The notes under the pieces are model-generated. The model worked only from the letters and a program-made list of their open reading frames with translations. It was not told the DNA's origin and ran no database searches. Both the position numbers and the translations under genes were made by a program. From the NCBI GenBank assembly GCA_951640195.1, contig OX621172.1, positions 1,612,001-1,676,000 on the forward strand: a stretch of DNA of 64,000 nucleotides, given 5' to 3'. This document shows positions 1 to 12,772 of the stretch, one piece after another (positions within the stretch are counted from its first letter, which is position 1; each line of letters begins with the position of its first letter). Source of the stretch: Porpolomopsis calyptriformis (lineage: Eukaryota; Basidiomycota; Agaricomycetes; Agaricales; Hygrophoraceae).

Positions 1-279
1 GCCGGTATGAACAAACATGGTTATTGTGTTGGCAAAGTATCGGTTTCTATATCGCTGGTTACTTATCGGCTGACCCATCCAACCGCTGGGCGCAACCCGT
101 TGCCCCCAGTCACCATTCTCCATCCCTTCTTGGGACAGTTTTATGAAACACTGTTTATTGTATCGTGATCGCACTTCGCGGGAGCATCGAGATCCCTACA
201 CCTGGCTTTTCGACTGGATGTGAATTGAGTCAGGGACAGTCACTTGGCTTTGTGGAGCGGCGCCGAGTCCGATTTGGCT

Positions 280-287
280 GTATAAAA
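280..287 (+). promoter_or_regulatory. TATA box upstream of a small Ser-rich ORF
   Basis: TATAAAAG lies about 100 bp before the ATG at 387 and is followed by a C/T-rich stretch, as is common in fungal promoters. The 1-279 stretch upstream shows no coding pattern I recognise. Confidence 0.4.
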
Positions 288-386
288 GCTTCTGGGGACG
301 ACCCTGCTATCATCAAGATTCTAATCCCTCGACCCTGCACTTAATTTGCTCCTCTCGTCCTCTCCTCTGCCCTACCCCAAAGTGAA

Positions 387-581
387 ATGCCAGAACAGGG
401 CACCGAAATGTCATCCATCTCATCCTCGAAACCATCTGTCCAATCGACGAACACTTCCTCAACTTCATCTTCGTCCTCCTCTTCCTCCTCGAGTAACGGA
501 CAGCCAAGCCAACAGTCCGGAAATTCCTCCCAAACCACGGTCCGTAATGGGGCGAGCAGTACCGGTGCCGTCTTTTTCTGA
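387..581 (+). CDS. small serine-rich hypothetical protein (64 aa)
   Basis: A single-exon ORF starts at the first ATG after the TATA box. The product is 64 residues, dominated by Ser, Thr, Gln and Asn, with a run of ten serines near the middle and a hydrophobic end (GAVFF). There is no signal peptide and no recognised domain, so I assign no function. The TATA box and C/T-rich leader favour a real gene, but low-complexity ORFs of this size can arise by chance. Confidence 0.4.
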   Translation: MPEQGTEMSSISSSKPSVQSTNTSSTSSSSSSSSSSNGQPSQQSGNSSQTTVRNGASSTGAVFF

Positions 582-1047
582 TCGACCAAACGCCACTCCC
601 GCCGTTTCATTATTATATCCTCTCCTCGCTACCGCCTCCCGCAGACAATCAAAATTATTTATAATATTCTTCGGATCTAGTAATGGGTATGGGGTTTGGT
701 TCCAACGGACTTTTCTCTTTTCGCACCCACATTAGCCTATAGACACGATGTGATTGATGTATATACTGATAGTCAGCCTCCCCCCTCCTGGACATTCGCC
801 ACCAATAGCGATAATAATCTATATAATAGTAATGAATCTCTCCTCTGTCGATCGATCGCAGCTTAAGTTTTTGTGACTCAAGTTCGGTATCTCACGCTAA
901 GTAGCCTCGAACTTGGACCTTCCTTTCTGAGCATTTATGGAACTGCGCGGGCGATGCACTGCTATGTACTGAGATGAGATTAAAGGTGCTCGGACCTAGT
1001 GTTGCAATGCAACCTCGGTATTCCTGGGGATCTCCCAGCTTGATCCG
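582..1047. other. intergenic stretch without a recognised gene
   Basis: This contains AT-rich sequence with many short TATA-like runs (about 765-840). It probably holds the 3' ends of the Ser-rich ORF and of the convergent hydrolase gene. I see no RNA gene. Confidence 0.4.
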
Positions 1048-2237
1048 TCACAGCATCGCCCTGATGCCTGTCATCCACAGCCCCGTTTTCAGCTCTCGCC
1101 TGTCTCGCGCCTCCCACCACTCCAAGATAGTATCCACAACTTCATCCCGCATCGACGAAAAATTGTGATCGGCGTCTTCGATCAGGTGCAAGTTGTGTGT
1201 TCCTGGCGTTCGACTGCCGAGCGCGCGGGCATAGATCACAGCATCATACCTGCAAACGCATAAATATCATTTTAGTCATTTTTTTAATTTCGGGGTTGAC
1301 TTACGATGGCACAGTGGCATCAGCAAGGCCATGTAAGGTTAACACGTGGATAGACTGGGGGAAACGATCCCAGACAATGGACGTATCCCAGTTGGCAAAT
1401 TCCTCGACGTCCTGTGGATATATCCTCTTGACGGTGCGTCTGCCTGCGACGGTAACCGACCATGGGTAGTAGCCTTGTCTGTCAAATGCAGATTTCCAGG
1501 CGTTTCCGTTTGGGCTGTCTGGAGCGGTTGTAATGCTTCAGGCCGTATTTCCAGATAAACGATGCAGGGATGGTTACCATAAATTTTCTGGCACGAATAA
1601 GCGAGTCAATCCAAAAGCTTCCTATCCCAGAGTCATCACTCACGCGCATTCTGTAACGTCCCGAAACATTGACATAACCGGACACGCCCTTTGCTTCCTC
1701 CGATACAGAAAGCCAGTGAAAGGCAGAAACTGACCCACGGGAATGTCCAATCAGTATATCTGTAATATATCCAAATGTCGTTTTGAGGTATTCGACTACG
1801 ACCGATATATCGACGACGTCGTTCCCAAGGCCACCGATTCTCCATGTTCCCGAGGTTTCATGATTGCCGCTGAATCCGACCATTAGGAAGCAAAAACAGG
1901 ACCGACTTCAAGACAGACCGGAAATCAAACCGAAAAGAGTCGGACGGGAGTCGGGCTGCAAGACGCTTGAAGAAAAGATAGTCCTTGTGCCTGGAAACGA
2001 TGAGCATCGGTGGGCTACAGAGGCGAGAATAAGTCGTTACCCCAATGTGCCGTGAAGCAACTCGATAAACCGTCCGTATCAGGTTTGTTTATTCCAAATC
2101 TGGCCCGCGATGCTCACCAGGGCGATCCTTTGACCTTGGGTAGGCTGTTCAGGAGCGAGTTGCTCCAGCACGCCCGCTATCGAGCAGTTCTCCTCTGCGG
2201 GGTGAGGAATAAAAATCTTTGTGGACGTTCTTCCCAT
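1048..2237 (-). CDS. alpha/beta-hydrolase fold protein (predicted esterase)
   Basis: A serine hydrolase of unknown substrate. Splicing from the ATG at 2237 gives exons 2237-2118, 2060-2041 and 1990-1919, then one starting at 1869; the last exon is 1249-1048. Introns are 49-57 bp where resolved. The product begins MGRTSTKIFIPHP and carries the oxyanion segment LLHGTLGHKDYL. The nucleophile elbow GHSRGS puts Ser in G-x-S-x-G. The terminal segment contains EDADHNF with the catalytic His. One intron between about 1644 and 1506 is certain because the frame changes from RYRMR to AWKSAFDRQGYY, but I could not fix its borders. The family is common in fungi; no signal peptide is seen, so a cytosolic enzyme is inferred. 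Confidence 0.85.
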
Positions 2238-2337
2238 CGCCGAATGGGAAGAATTAGCCGGTCCTCATTTTGTTTACCGCATGTGAAAAATTTTCTGGCA
2301 TAGCAAGCAAGGCTTGGATCCGATCAATCGGTCCAGG

Positions 2338-3713
2338 TTAAGACTGTGCTACCTTCCTACCAAGGAGATACTGTTTCGCACTCTTCCCAACCATCCATCT
2401 CATCATTTTCTCTTTTTTCGTGGGATACTTCAATTTCTTATCCTTGTGGAGTATCGACCGGCTTGCACTGTGGAGCGTTGTGGGAGGCCAAGTTTCATGT
2501 CCAACCGTTTTGGAATCCTTGGTCTTCAGGGACCCCTCTTTAAGAGCAACTTTTGGGGGTGGCTTGTCACGATCGCTGCGAGGAGTGGAAGAGGGTGAAG
2601 TCAGAGCAGGGGCTTTGCGCTGCTTTTTGGGTGAGGAGGGGGCAAGAGGAGTGGGATCGTCAGGAAGCCGTTTCTTCCTCTTCTTGGTGGCTACCTTGTC
2701 TTCTTGTGGTTTCGAAGAGTCGGATTCTTCGGCCTCATCGCTGCCCTCGTTCTTTTCAGGGCTGGTTTTGGTGACCGCGACTGTTGATGAACCCCCCCAT
2801 CTCCCTTCTTCGCTCTCGTCCAGGCTGCACACCCATATCGGCAAACTCATGCTGGAATTCGTCTTGATATGGATGTTCAGGATGTTTCCCCATTGTCCCT
2901 TGATGTTTTTGACAATGGCAGGTAATGCTGATTTGAGATTCGCAAGAATTTGTGACGGTGTCTGAGAAATTGTGCTGATTTTGATCGCCCTGCAAACAAA
3001 AGAGAGGCATGAGACCAAAAAAAAAAACACAAGTATGTCTATTACATACGTGCACGTCCCTTGATTCTGATGCATGTAGGTTGACGATATGGCTCTCTCC
3101 AGTTCGCCTTTCAAGTCATTCTTTGTTAAGCAAACCGGAATGGGCTGCCTGCAGCGAATCGTCATCGGGAGCACGAAAGCAAAACTGTATCCGACTCACT
3201 TTTTAGCTTCAAACCATTTCGCGCCAAGCAACGGTGGTAGTAATGGTATAACCCGCTCATCAGCGAGAAACATCTCGTTTTCTTTGAGGAGTAATCTCCG
3301 CGCTTCAAAGGGCTTGAATTTTCCCTTCAGTTTCGTGATTCCAACCACTCTTGAGATAAATTTGATGCCATGAGACTCGAGAAGATCTTTGTACTGTCGC
3401 TGTGGATCCTTGGTGATCAGGCACACAGCACTCGTCCGCGGGTCGACGATGGGATGCACAATGGGACTAACATATAGTTACTTTCCTGCAGGGGTAGATG
3501 ACACGAAACGTACATTTTATAGGGTTTTATTTTCACCTTGGGATGGATTGTCTTGACCGTCACCACAAGCCAAACGTGCGGCTCTTTCGCAGGTAGTAAT
3601 TCATCTTCTTGCTTTTCCTGCCACCTTTTGAGCTCGTGTTTAAGGAGAGCCTCTACCGCGAGTTTGCATTGTCGCTCAGAGACGTGTGAGTCGATGAGTT
3701 CGTCCTTGGACAT
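2338..3713 (-). CDS. ribosomal L1-domain nucleolar protein (Utp30/Cic1/RSL1D1 family)
   Basis: The four exons 3713-3514, 3466-3200, 3148-3050 and 2989-2338 give 405 aa with consistent phases. Residues about 20-240 form an L1p/L10e fold: HPIVDPRTSAVCLI, then the LPPLLGAKWFEAKK segment, then LANLKSALPAIV. The last ~130 residues are a Lys/Ser/Pro-rich tail with basic clusters such as KKRKKR, suggesting nucleolar localisation. Known relatives (yeast Utp30 and Cic1, human RSL1D1) act in 60S/90S pre-ribosome assembly; that role is inferred here. I cannot separate Utp30 from Cic1 orthology by eye. Confidence 0.85.
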
Positions 3714-3803
3714 GCGGGTCGTGCAGTAAAAAGTTGGCTCCTTATTTTGTCCCAGTCAGGCAATTTTGCGCAGGTACAGTAATCGTTCTCACTTCCTCAC
3801 TCC

Positions 3804-6106
3804 ATGCTGTTCACCTTGTTGACTTGGGGTATCTTCGGCTATGTTGGCGGTTTGCCTTTGAACAGTGGTGAATTCCAGTTGATCATCCGCCGTTCTCTTT
3901 TTACAAAAGAATGTTCCTTCATCTCCATTCAGCCCCGCCAGACTCACGTCGACATTCCCGTCCAGCCAGGCAATCCAAGCTGGCGAGCCGTCGGAGAAGA
4001 GGAAACCTTCTCAGTTTTGGCATTAGAGGAGGACTCTTTATGGGTCCATGCCCATTCAATATGCGGCAGTGAGATTGCCCCAGACCCCAACCGCACGTTA
4101 GGATTTGGATCGACTGTCCTCCAGGAGGTTCTGTCACTTTCACGAGATACCCCACATAAAGCTTCGACACCTGAGAAGGAACCTCCATCTCTGGAGATCC
4201 AGAATTTACGCCTCTCAGGGCCATCTAGCAATCGTGTCGATCTTGTGTTCTTTTCTGACGGTTGTGAGTCTGTCTTCCATGGTGTCTACCCGCCGTTGGT
4301 TGGTAATTGTTTTCCAACAGATACCCGAGAAGAACACGACAAATTCATCCAAGATGCTTCTCGTCTCGCTCAAGACATTTCCCGCAATCAAACTTTCTCG
4401 ACCGTCAATCCGCTACTCAACTTTTGGGCTGCTTTTTCGCCAAGCAATGAAGTCAGCGCCTGAGCCCTCTTTCTTTTCTCCCGCCTTGCAACTGTTCACA
4501 CGAACATCCTAGAGCGGCATTGGCACGGGGGGCAAACCCAAGGAGTCAGTCTGTACAACCACTTGTTTTTCAGTAGCTAAGCAGGCCTTTCTGCTCACAG
4601 TACGCCGTTTGGTTTGTATCGCGATGGAACGGAGTTGAGGGCTGTGTACTACAGCAAACCTGAAGTTGCTAAAGCAGCTTGTGACTCTATGGGTGATCGG
4701 TGTGATTACCCAATTTTGTTGGGTAAGTAACAATGCCTTCTTGCAGGAACGTTCTAACATTTGGTGGGCAGGAAACGATCCATTTTATGGCGGTACGTCA
4801 TTCACGATCCATTTCTTGGCCAGATTTATTTGATACGTGTTGTAGGCTTAGGGGGACCATTCACGTGAGTATCACACCGAACGAAGCGCACCATCACTGA
4901 GCCTCTTCTCAGAGTTGTCACATCATCATTGGCAAATGGCCCTCTCGTACTCAGACACGAACTTGGTCACTCTATCATATACGTAGGCGAAGAATATGAT
5001 GGCGGGTACGCTTACTATGGTCCGAATAGTGCCAAGGGTCTGTATTTTCCGTTGCCCTGGTCCCATTGGCTCTCAAACCCGCCGGAAAATCCACCGAGGA
5101 TCGAGAAATCTGTCATGCCTTTCCAAACATACCCTGTTAGTGTGTCGTTCTCATTTTAGTCCAGGATCGTGTCATTGAACGTGTCCAGTGGACTTTGCTC
5201 AACACTTCGGTGCCTTGGTCAATCAACTTCACTTCTTCTGGCTTGTATTCTCGACATCTTATACGGTTTTCCTTGTCCGGCCTCCCTGATAGAGGGGACC
5301 TGAAAGTGGAACTAGATGGGAGAGACCTGGAGTGGGTGCCAAAGGAGGGCATCGGCAGAGATCGGTGGCATTATGATATACACAGAGATGTTGGGCTGAG
5401 TGCCGGTGATCACGGGGTAAAATTCACACTGTTGAACAAGAATGTAGAAGGCAAGGCCCAATTATGCAGTGTCGAGGGCCTCGAATTTGGAAACGAATCC
5501 GAGTGAGTGGAGATTTATTTATTCACTTTCACGTTTAAACAACATATTTTAGATTTACTGCCGCCCCAGGATACTATGGCATCTTCCCGACGTAAGCATT
5601 AAGTTATCTTGCCTTGTTTTGTCTGAAAATGAACTGCAAGATTTTCGGAGACAAACGCAACAACTTATCGACCCACAAATGAGGACTGTCTCATGCGCGA
5701 CGTCAGAAAACCCACTTTATGCAAGGTTTGCGTGGAGGCCCTTTGGTTATCTCTTCTGGCACAAGTCGATCTCCTCGAGGGTGTCCGTGAAGGGTGCCAA
5801 TGGACTTTCGATTTTGAAGGTCGGAAAGGACGGTGGCAAAAAACACTTGAGATAACTTTGGTTCCGCTGGCGCAATTTAGGAAGGAAAACATCAGTATTG
5901 CGGAGAGCTATACTATGACATGGAGAAAGGATGGAGAAATTTTGGAAACCTTCACGAACAAGACAAGAATCGAGATGGATGACGATGTCGCGATGGGAAC
6001 ATATACTGTGGAGGTGAAATTCGCTACAGAAGAGGTCAGGCTCGACCCGGAGGGATTACTGACCACGGGCGGGGAATATATGGTAACGAAGAGGTGTAGT
6101 ACATAA
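3804..6106 (+). CDS. M64-family (IgA-peptidase-like) zinc metallopeptidase, secreted
   Basis: A predicted extracellular zinc endopeptidase of about 620 aa with roughly eight short introns. It starts with a hydrophobic signal peptide (MLFTLLTWGIFGYVGG). The first intron, 4264-4320, restores the family motif FFSDGYTREEHDKF. The catalytic site is HELGH near 4964, followed by GEEYDGG with likely further ligand residues. The domain before it (FAAFSPSNESGIGTGGKPK, then YGL-type YRDGTELR) matches the M64 core. A beta-rich C-terminal region follows the peptidase and has several potential N-glycosylation sites. The substrate is unknown; bacterial relatives include IgA proteases, but a general secreted protease is the plain reading in a fungus. 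Confidence 0.88.
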
Positions 6107-6463
6107 AATTGTGTCCTACACATTACGATTTCTCATAATGCATAGCTCTGTCTCCAAATATCCATGCATTTTGAGATTTATGCATTATGACATTTAGTCC
6201 TAGCCAAACTTATGCGTTATGAGATATCAGCAGGCTACAATGGTGCGGGAATAGCCGAGTTGTGCGCTTCAGCGTAGCACTCCAATAACGTTTCACGCAA
6301 CTCGAGCTTCCCGTCAGCGCCGGACGCGACTGCGAGGCGTGTCCCCGGAGTGATAGCGATTGCTTGTGCCACCACTTTGCATTGACTCGCCCTCATTTGG
6401 TTCCTTGGTTCCATTCCTTAAACCATCCTCCACGCTCCTTCACCTGCCACAAAGAAAAGCATA
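6107..6463. other. intergenic, promoter of the Cdc15-type kinase gene
   Basis: AT-rich sequence with diverged copies of a TGCATTATGA-like motif (about 6137-6225), followed by the leader of the kinase gene. No coding pattern or RNA gene is seen. Confidence 0.35.
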
Positions 6464-9400
6464 ATGGCAGCATCTTCACGACCCGTCGACGGTGCCTCCC
6501 GACCCAGCGGTTCCAAGTCCCTCAACGACTACGTCCGTATTGAGCCCACTTCGGATTGAAAAAGTAACCAGCTGACGGTGATCCGTGTAGCAACTTGGCG
6601 ATTCCCTTGGGAAGGGTGCCTTTGGCCAGGTTTATCGTGCGCTTTTCTGGAGTCAACAGTTTACGAGGCAATTTATCAATGAAATCATGTAGGTGCTCTC
6701 AATTGGGCAACCGGGGAAACTGTCGCGGTCAAGGAAATCCAGCTGAGTAACATCCCCAAAGGTGCACTCAGCGAGATCATGGTAAGTTCCCACATTCATG
6801 TTAGTGGTCCGGTCTTCAGATGAACATCTCCTTATCTAGTCCGAGATTGATCTGCTCAAAAATTTGAATGTGCGTACCTCACTGAGATCGCGCTTGGAAT
6901 GGATCATGGACATAAATTCACAGCACCCAAATATCGTGAAATACAAAGGATTCGCGAAAGAGCGCGAACATCTTTACATTATCCTAGAGTAAGCGGATTC
7001 TATTCGTAGCTTCAATGCTTGACGTCGTGTAGGTTCTGCGAGAATGGCTCGCTGCACAACATTTGCAAGCGCTTTGGCAAATTTCCAGAAAATCTTGTGG
7101 CCGTCTATATCTCACAGGTTCTAGAGGGGCTGGTATACTTACACGAACAAGGTGTCATCCACCGAGACATCAAAGGTGCCAATATCCTCACCAACAAGGA
7201 CGGCTGTGTCAAGCTAGCCGATTTTGGCGTCGCCAGTAGTGCAACGACTGGTGGGGTCCGCGACGACGCCGTAGTAGGAAGTCCATATTGGAGTACGTAT
7301 GGTTGTACATTGCATCAAACTTGCTAGATAACAATGATCGCAGTGGCTCCCGAGGTGATCGAGCAGTCAGGCGCCACTACAGCATCAGACATCTGGTCAG
7401 TTTTCACTTCCTATGGTTGTTCTCTCGTTCATATGGCAATTTCTAGGAGTGTGGGATGTGTCGTTATCGAGCTGCTCGAGGGAAAGCCCCCGCATCACAA
7501 TCTTGATCCTATGCCAGCCATGTTTCGTATCGTTCAAGACGATTGTCCGCCGATACCCGAAGGAGCATCACCAATTGTTAAAGACTTTTTATACCACTGT
7601 TTCCAGAAAGATTGCAATCTTCGGATTTCCGCCAAAAAGTTGCTGAAACACCCATGGATGATCTCTGCAAGAAAGCAGATGGGCGATGGGAAAACTCCCA
7701 GCGAAGGAGCAAAGGGCGCAGATGCAGGTGGTTCCAGAAAGCCTTCGGGTAACTACAACTACGATGAAGCAGTATTGCGAGTCCAAGAATGGAACGAGGC
7801 TCTGAAGTGTATGTTCACATTTTTTCTTTCACAAATTAAAGATTTCACCAACATTGCTGTTAGCTCCATCACGGCCGTCGAAGCATCCGGTTAAGGGGCA
7901 GAATTCCATTCCCGAGGCCCCTCACTCTCCTCTTCCCTCTCCCATCGACATACCTGGGCCATCCTTAAGGCGGGCATCTACATCCTCAGGCTCGCACACT
8001 TCCTCTTCGGGGCTGTCTGGTTTGAAAATGGCTTCGGTACCCAGCACAAAAGCTTCTGGTATCAATCTTGTCGAGAAAATACGCGAACCTCTAACCCTCG
8101 GGCAACCTGAAGAACAAACGGACAATTGGGACGACGATTTCGAGGAAGGCATCACCTTCACGAAAATCCAAGGTTGGTACGCCGGGGTTATTCAATAGTT
8201 CTCTAGGACTAATTTTGATTTATTAGCACTGGAAAAAACGTCTTTGGAGGTAGAAAAACCTGAAGTCGAAGACAATGCGCGGACCATACGTCCTGGTGAA
8301 AGTCCGATGTTGAAAAACATTCCTTTGTTGCCGTCCCCCGATATTGTGCCAATTCCAGAAGATTATTCAGATCTTGCCATCGAGGAAGAAGAGCAAGCGC
8401 TACAAGAGAAAGTCGCTGTTTTTAAGGTACTTTGTTATCTCGCTTTGTCTCGCTCTCTCTTAGTTGTGACTGCCCAGATGAAGAATTCTACCCGACGAAA
8501 ACTCTTTCACCCCGATGATATCAAAGTCCTTGGCCTTTCTGGATCGCCGGGACCATTGTCTGCTCCGCTCCCCAGTGTGGCCAAGGTACCATCCAGGCCG
8601 CCTCTTAGTCCTATAGTCACCGTAACCCATCCAACTTTTGGCCCACCTTCGGCATCCTATGTTTCACACTCACGCTCGTCATCCATTACCGTGGTAGCTA
8701 GCAGTAATGGGACTGTCGGGCGCTTGGAGTCTGCACTTACACAGAGCCAGACGGAATTCGAGAAATATACTGAGGATGATGATGAGAATTACGAAGATGT
8801 CTTTGGAAAACTCAACGAGCCTGGTGTGTTATTCCTTTTTCGAAAATTTTGCATCGTGTTTGACATTCTCATAGCAGCTGATCACGATGTACAAACCTTG
8901 CAACTGAATACGCGATTGTCGAACAAGTCCTGGGTGGGTCATAGACCTCCTCCATGGTTGCTTGCAGGTCTTAATTCGTATATGTTCTAGCTTGGGGACG
9001 AAGATGCGGACGAGGTAGATCCGTTTGCTGAGGTGCGGAAGCCTTATTGCTTGCCAAGATTCTGTTTGTAATCGAGTTGGCCTTCCTAGATCGACGTAGA
9101 GTTTGGAGAGGACGATCTCGAGGCCAATCTGCAACGTGACAAACATGCTCGATTGTCCAACATGGTGAACCAGCTCATCGACGAACTGACGCCATCTACT
9201 CCTGACTTTCAACTACGAGACGCATGTGATCAGCTTGTGAGTTACGATTGATACGTGTTTCTTCGTCAGATTGACCTGATACTTATAAAGCTTGATATTG
9301 TGACCGACGCGCCTGAAATGCAAGTGCAACTAGTCTCAGCTCATGGCATGCTGGCTATCTTGGAAGTACTGGAAAGTAGATGTTCTCGGGACGTGAGTCT

Positions 9401-11325
9401 GAAACTTCTTCAGATCATCAATCAGGTAAGCCTACTTTCACATCGCAAACATTTAACTAACTATGGAATTACAGCTTGTCACTGCTGATCTTGGTTTCTT
9501 GGAAAGTTTCTGCTTGATTGGGTCAGCATTCTTGGTCTTCCTTCCCGACATTCGTTAATTTTGTTCCTTTAGTGGAATCCCTGTGATGATGGGTTCGTCT
9601 TTACTTTCAATTATTGTACTTAATCTAAATTCTTCTAGGCTTTACCTCAAAGAAGCACCCTTCAGAATGTCGACGCGAAGCTTCGAACTTCGTTCAATTA
9701 TTATGCCACACGTCTGTCCTCACCTTGCAAATGTTCATCTCGTACGTCACACCTTTGGACCTATGTGAGATATCCTGACATCGGTATCTAGTTGCCGTGG
9801 CTTGAAGGTTTTAGTCGATCTCCTGGATGAAGACTACACAGAACAAGCAGAGCTCGTTATTCATGCTCTAAGCGGTATTGGCAGTGTTTTTGAATTGCAG
9901 AGTCCCACAACAAAACTTGACTTTTGTCGAATGTTCATTCGAGAAGGCTTGCTTGATCCGCTCTCGGCTGCATTGCTTAACGTTATGGCTAGTCGTGAAG
10001 CGTCCTCAATGGAGATGAAAATGAAGATCATCCAGATCCTTCTTGTGTTCTCACAAGTGTCCCAATCAGATATACACGTGCGAAACGAAATGGGAACGCG
10101 GAAGGTTATCAGACGTAAGCCTGTCACTCAAGCCTGTCAGAACAATTGATCATAAGCCGACCCCAGGTTTGCTGCGCGCTTGTGAGCTACTAGAGCCAGA
10201 GTGCCTAGTTCAGATCTTGAAAGCTATCAAACACCTGTCGATGAACCAGACCTTACTTGACGTGCTTCAAAACGCCAATGCTATTGAAATTCTGACCAAG
10301 ATTCTCGAAGAGCAGAGCACAGGTTCTCACAGTACTGTAAGCTATTACGAACCGTCCGGTTGGATTGATGATCGAAACCAAAAACAGGAAATGTCAAATC
10401 AAATATTCCAGACGTGCTATAATCTCTGCCGCCTGGACAAGTCCAGGCAAGAGGAAGCTGCTCAAGCTGGCATCATCCCTTGTCTCAAGCGAGTGTTCGA
10501 GACGAAATCTCCGTTAAAGCAATTTGCTCTTCCCATCCTGTGCGACCTTGCGAGTTCGGGAAACAGCTCTCGGAAATTGCTCTGGCAACACGATGGTCTC
10601 GCGCTCTATCTCACTCTTCTCGAAGACCCTTACTTCCAAGTCAGTGCGCTCGAATCTATTCTTTCGTGGTAAGTAATGTCCACATTCTTGTCGTGCATGT
10701 CATGAACGTTATGAACAGGTTGCAAGAGGAGCCTTCGAGAGTGGAAGACGAATTGTTGAAGCCAAAATCCATCGACGCCCTTCTCAATTGCTTCATCTCA
10801 GCGAAAGCCAACTCGTTCGAGAACCTGCTGGATCCCCTTTTGAAGATCTGCCGACTATCGGCAAATATAACTATTTCTATCGCTAAGCCCCAGTTTTTCA
10901 AACGACTGGTGGACAGGCTTGGACACCACAAGGCCGTGATACGACTGAACCTACTTCGTATCTTACGTACAGTCTGTGAGGTGCACCCGAATCGTGCAAT
11001 GCTCGTCGAACGGTATGACCTCTACGAGATCGTTGTGAAGCTGAGTAAGGACGACGGCGCGGTTCTCGTTTGCGAGTTGGCAAGGGAGCTCGTACCTACC
11101 CTCGAACCAGCGTTGAAGCCGGTCTCAAAATGTGGCACAAGGGGTGTCGAGTCGCCGAGAGGAAATAACATTACTCCTAAAAAGCCAAGGAGGACTTCGT
11201 CAGAAACCGCTGTGCCGACCCAATCGAGTCGCAATGCGACCGCGGGACTTCAAGGAGAAAAGCTAAAAAGTTCGAGGTTGAAACTGGGAGATTTTTCCTG
11301 GCAATCGGGCAACCGTAGGCGGTGA
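6464..11325 (+). CDS. STE-family protein kinase, Cdc15/Cdc7/SepH (septation initiation network) type
   Basis: A Ser/Thr kinase of about 1,250 aa with many introns. The start at 6464 gives [10 protein letters not shown], and intron 1 ends at [15 protein letters not shown], the glycine loop. Further landmarks are VAVKEIQL (catalytic Lys), [14 protein letters not shown], and GSPYWMAPEV split by an intron near 7294. After the kinase domain (about residues 23-280) come an acidic/Ser-rich linker and, from about 9250 on, ARM/HEAT-like helices ending in a basic tail. This kinase-plus-ARM order is that of S. pombe Cdc7 and Aspergillus SepH, which act at the spindle pole body to trigger septum formation. 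Orthology is inferred from architecture. Confidence 0.9.
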
Positions 11326-11509
11326 GAAGTTTTTGGTTGTTGGTAGAATTATTACTTCCCATCCTTCTAAGGACTACTTATTAGCATCTGCATCATCATA
11401 ACAATCATTGATGGCATGTTTTCTTTCACTCTCTAATTATTCCCTGGATGTACTAGATAATTGGCCTTGCAAATGCTGATGATTGGCTGCAACGAGGGGA
11501 AGTGTTCAT

Positions 11510-12373
11510 TTATTTACGTAGGAAGGGTATCTGAAAGCCGGAGAGTAATGCCCTCGCGCGATTCTGTGCTCCAAGGCCTTCAGCGTTTGTGACAAAATGA
11601 ACGTGCATGCCATAAGATTTTGGGTAGGCGTCCACATTCACTTCTATTTGGGGGAAGAAGCCCATGGCCTCGGGAGGCAGACCGAAGGAAACCACGCCTG
11701 ATGCCGCGCTTGGCGAGTTCTGTGATGAAGGCGAGGGGGGGGTGATGATGACACCCGGAAAATCGCGTAAACGTGGGAGGACGAATTCGAGTAGCGTTCC
11801 AAGGAAGTCGTACATTTTTGGGCCTTTCAGGTCCACCTTAACTCCGACTGGGATGCCTCGCCGGGCCCAACCGCCAATATTTTTGATCGCTTTGACTATT
11901 TGAACGCCTTGTGAGGTATGCCGTCCTCCGCCGCGTTCTGTCTCTCCTGATATGGCTCTGAGGGCTATGATCGCGCCGAGAAGGTTGGAGCGATTGCTGA
12001 TGGCTTCTTTCACCATTGAATGTAGGGATATCTTCTCGAGGCAAACGACGTTGTCTGCTGTTGTTGGCGGGGCAGGCTGTCTGCCCACCCGCGATCCGCC
12101 GATGGGAGGGTTAAAGCGGTTTTTTGTGTAGGGGTCGTTTGGGTCGTAGGTAAGGCGGATTTGTCTGGGTGGTGGACGGGGACCGGACTCGTGTTTGTAA
12201 GTTAGATACATCAGGTCGTCCTGGAGGGTGGTGTGGTAGTGGTCTGAGAGTCTGCATGGGTGGGTATCGCGGACGAGGATATTGACGTGAGGTATGGGCA
12301 AGCCATTCGGGTCCCTTTGCAATGGTTTGCGAATGTTCGGTGGTTTTCGAAACACTCTGGCAACGGCGGACAT
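11510..12373 (-). CDS. mitochondrial large-subunit ribosomal protein uL5m
   Basis: An intronless ORF of 287 aa. The N-terminal part is basic (AVARVFRKPPNIRKPL), fitting a mitochondrial presequence. The core matches uL5: ISNRSNLLGAIIALRAISG, then RGIPVGVKVDLKGPKMYDFL, then LPRLRDFPGV, then FPQIEVNVDAYPKSYGM. The protein sits in the central protuberance of the mitoribosome and contacts 5S-equivalent rRNA or tRNA. The counterpart in yeast is Mrpl7. It converges with the upstream kinase gene. The start chosen is the first ATG giving the basic leader. Confidence 0.9.
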   Translation of the reverse strand: MSAVARVFRKPPNIRKPLQRDPNGLPIPHVNILVRDTHPCRLSDHYHTTLQDDLMYLTYKHESGPRPPPRQIRLTYDPNDPYTKNRFNPPIGGSRVGRQPAPPTTADNVVCLEKISLHSMVKEAISNRSNLLGAIIALRAISGETERGGGRHTSQGVQIVKAIKNIGGWARRGIPVGVKVDLKGPKMYDFLGTLLEFVLPRLRDFPGVIITPPSPSSQNSPSAASGVVSFGLPPEAMGFFPQIEVNVDAYPKSYGMHVHFVTNAEGLGAQNRARALLSGFQIPFLRK

Positions 12374-12772
12374 GTTTTTGAAAAACGTTGGTCACATGGG
12401 TGTGATCTTGTTTGGAATAGACACCGTTGCCAAACAACAGATTCGGGTTAGGGTTATGATCAGAAATTTTTGGCTGTCTCCACCGTTCCTCACACTCACC
12501 CTCCACGCAGGAATCACGCTCTGAAGCGACTGGTTCTCCTTCTTTTCACACACACGGCAGCAGTCCTTCGACATCAAGGTGGTATTTCAGAGAAGCGCCG
12601 CAGGGTTAAGGTTAGTCTTTCTAGAAACTCGCCCTCTTGATTTGGTTTACGCCCCTGCCGTAGCGTTCTATCATTTCGTTCCCAGCACTCATTTTTCATT
12701 GAGCAACTGGTTGCATTCTTGGCTTAGCTTTTTCAAGCAAGCCCTCGTGTCTTACATAATTATATCTTCCCA
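12374..12772. other. divergent intergenic region between uL5m and the CaaX protein gene
   Basis: About 400 bp shared by two genes transcribed in opposite directions, with a pyrimidine-rich part just before 12773. It is a likely bidirectional promoter. No TATA box stands out. Confidence 0.35.

Noticed and set aside
2041..2100. Alpha/beta hydrolase seemed 5'-truncated by an in-frame TGA before LLHGTLG
   Set aside because: Intron 2117-2061 (donor GTGAGC, branch-like CTGAT, acceptor ATCGAG) removes the stop and links to an upstream exon with a good start at 2237.
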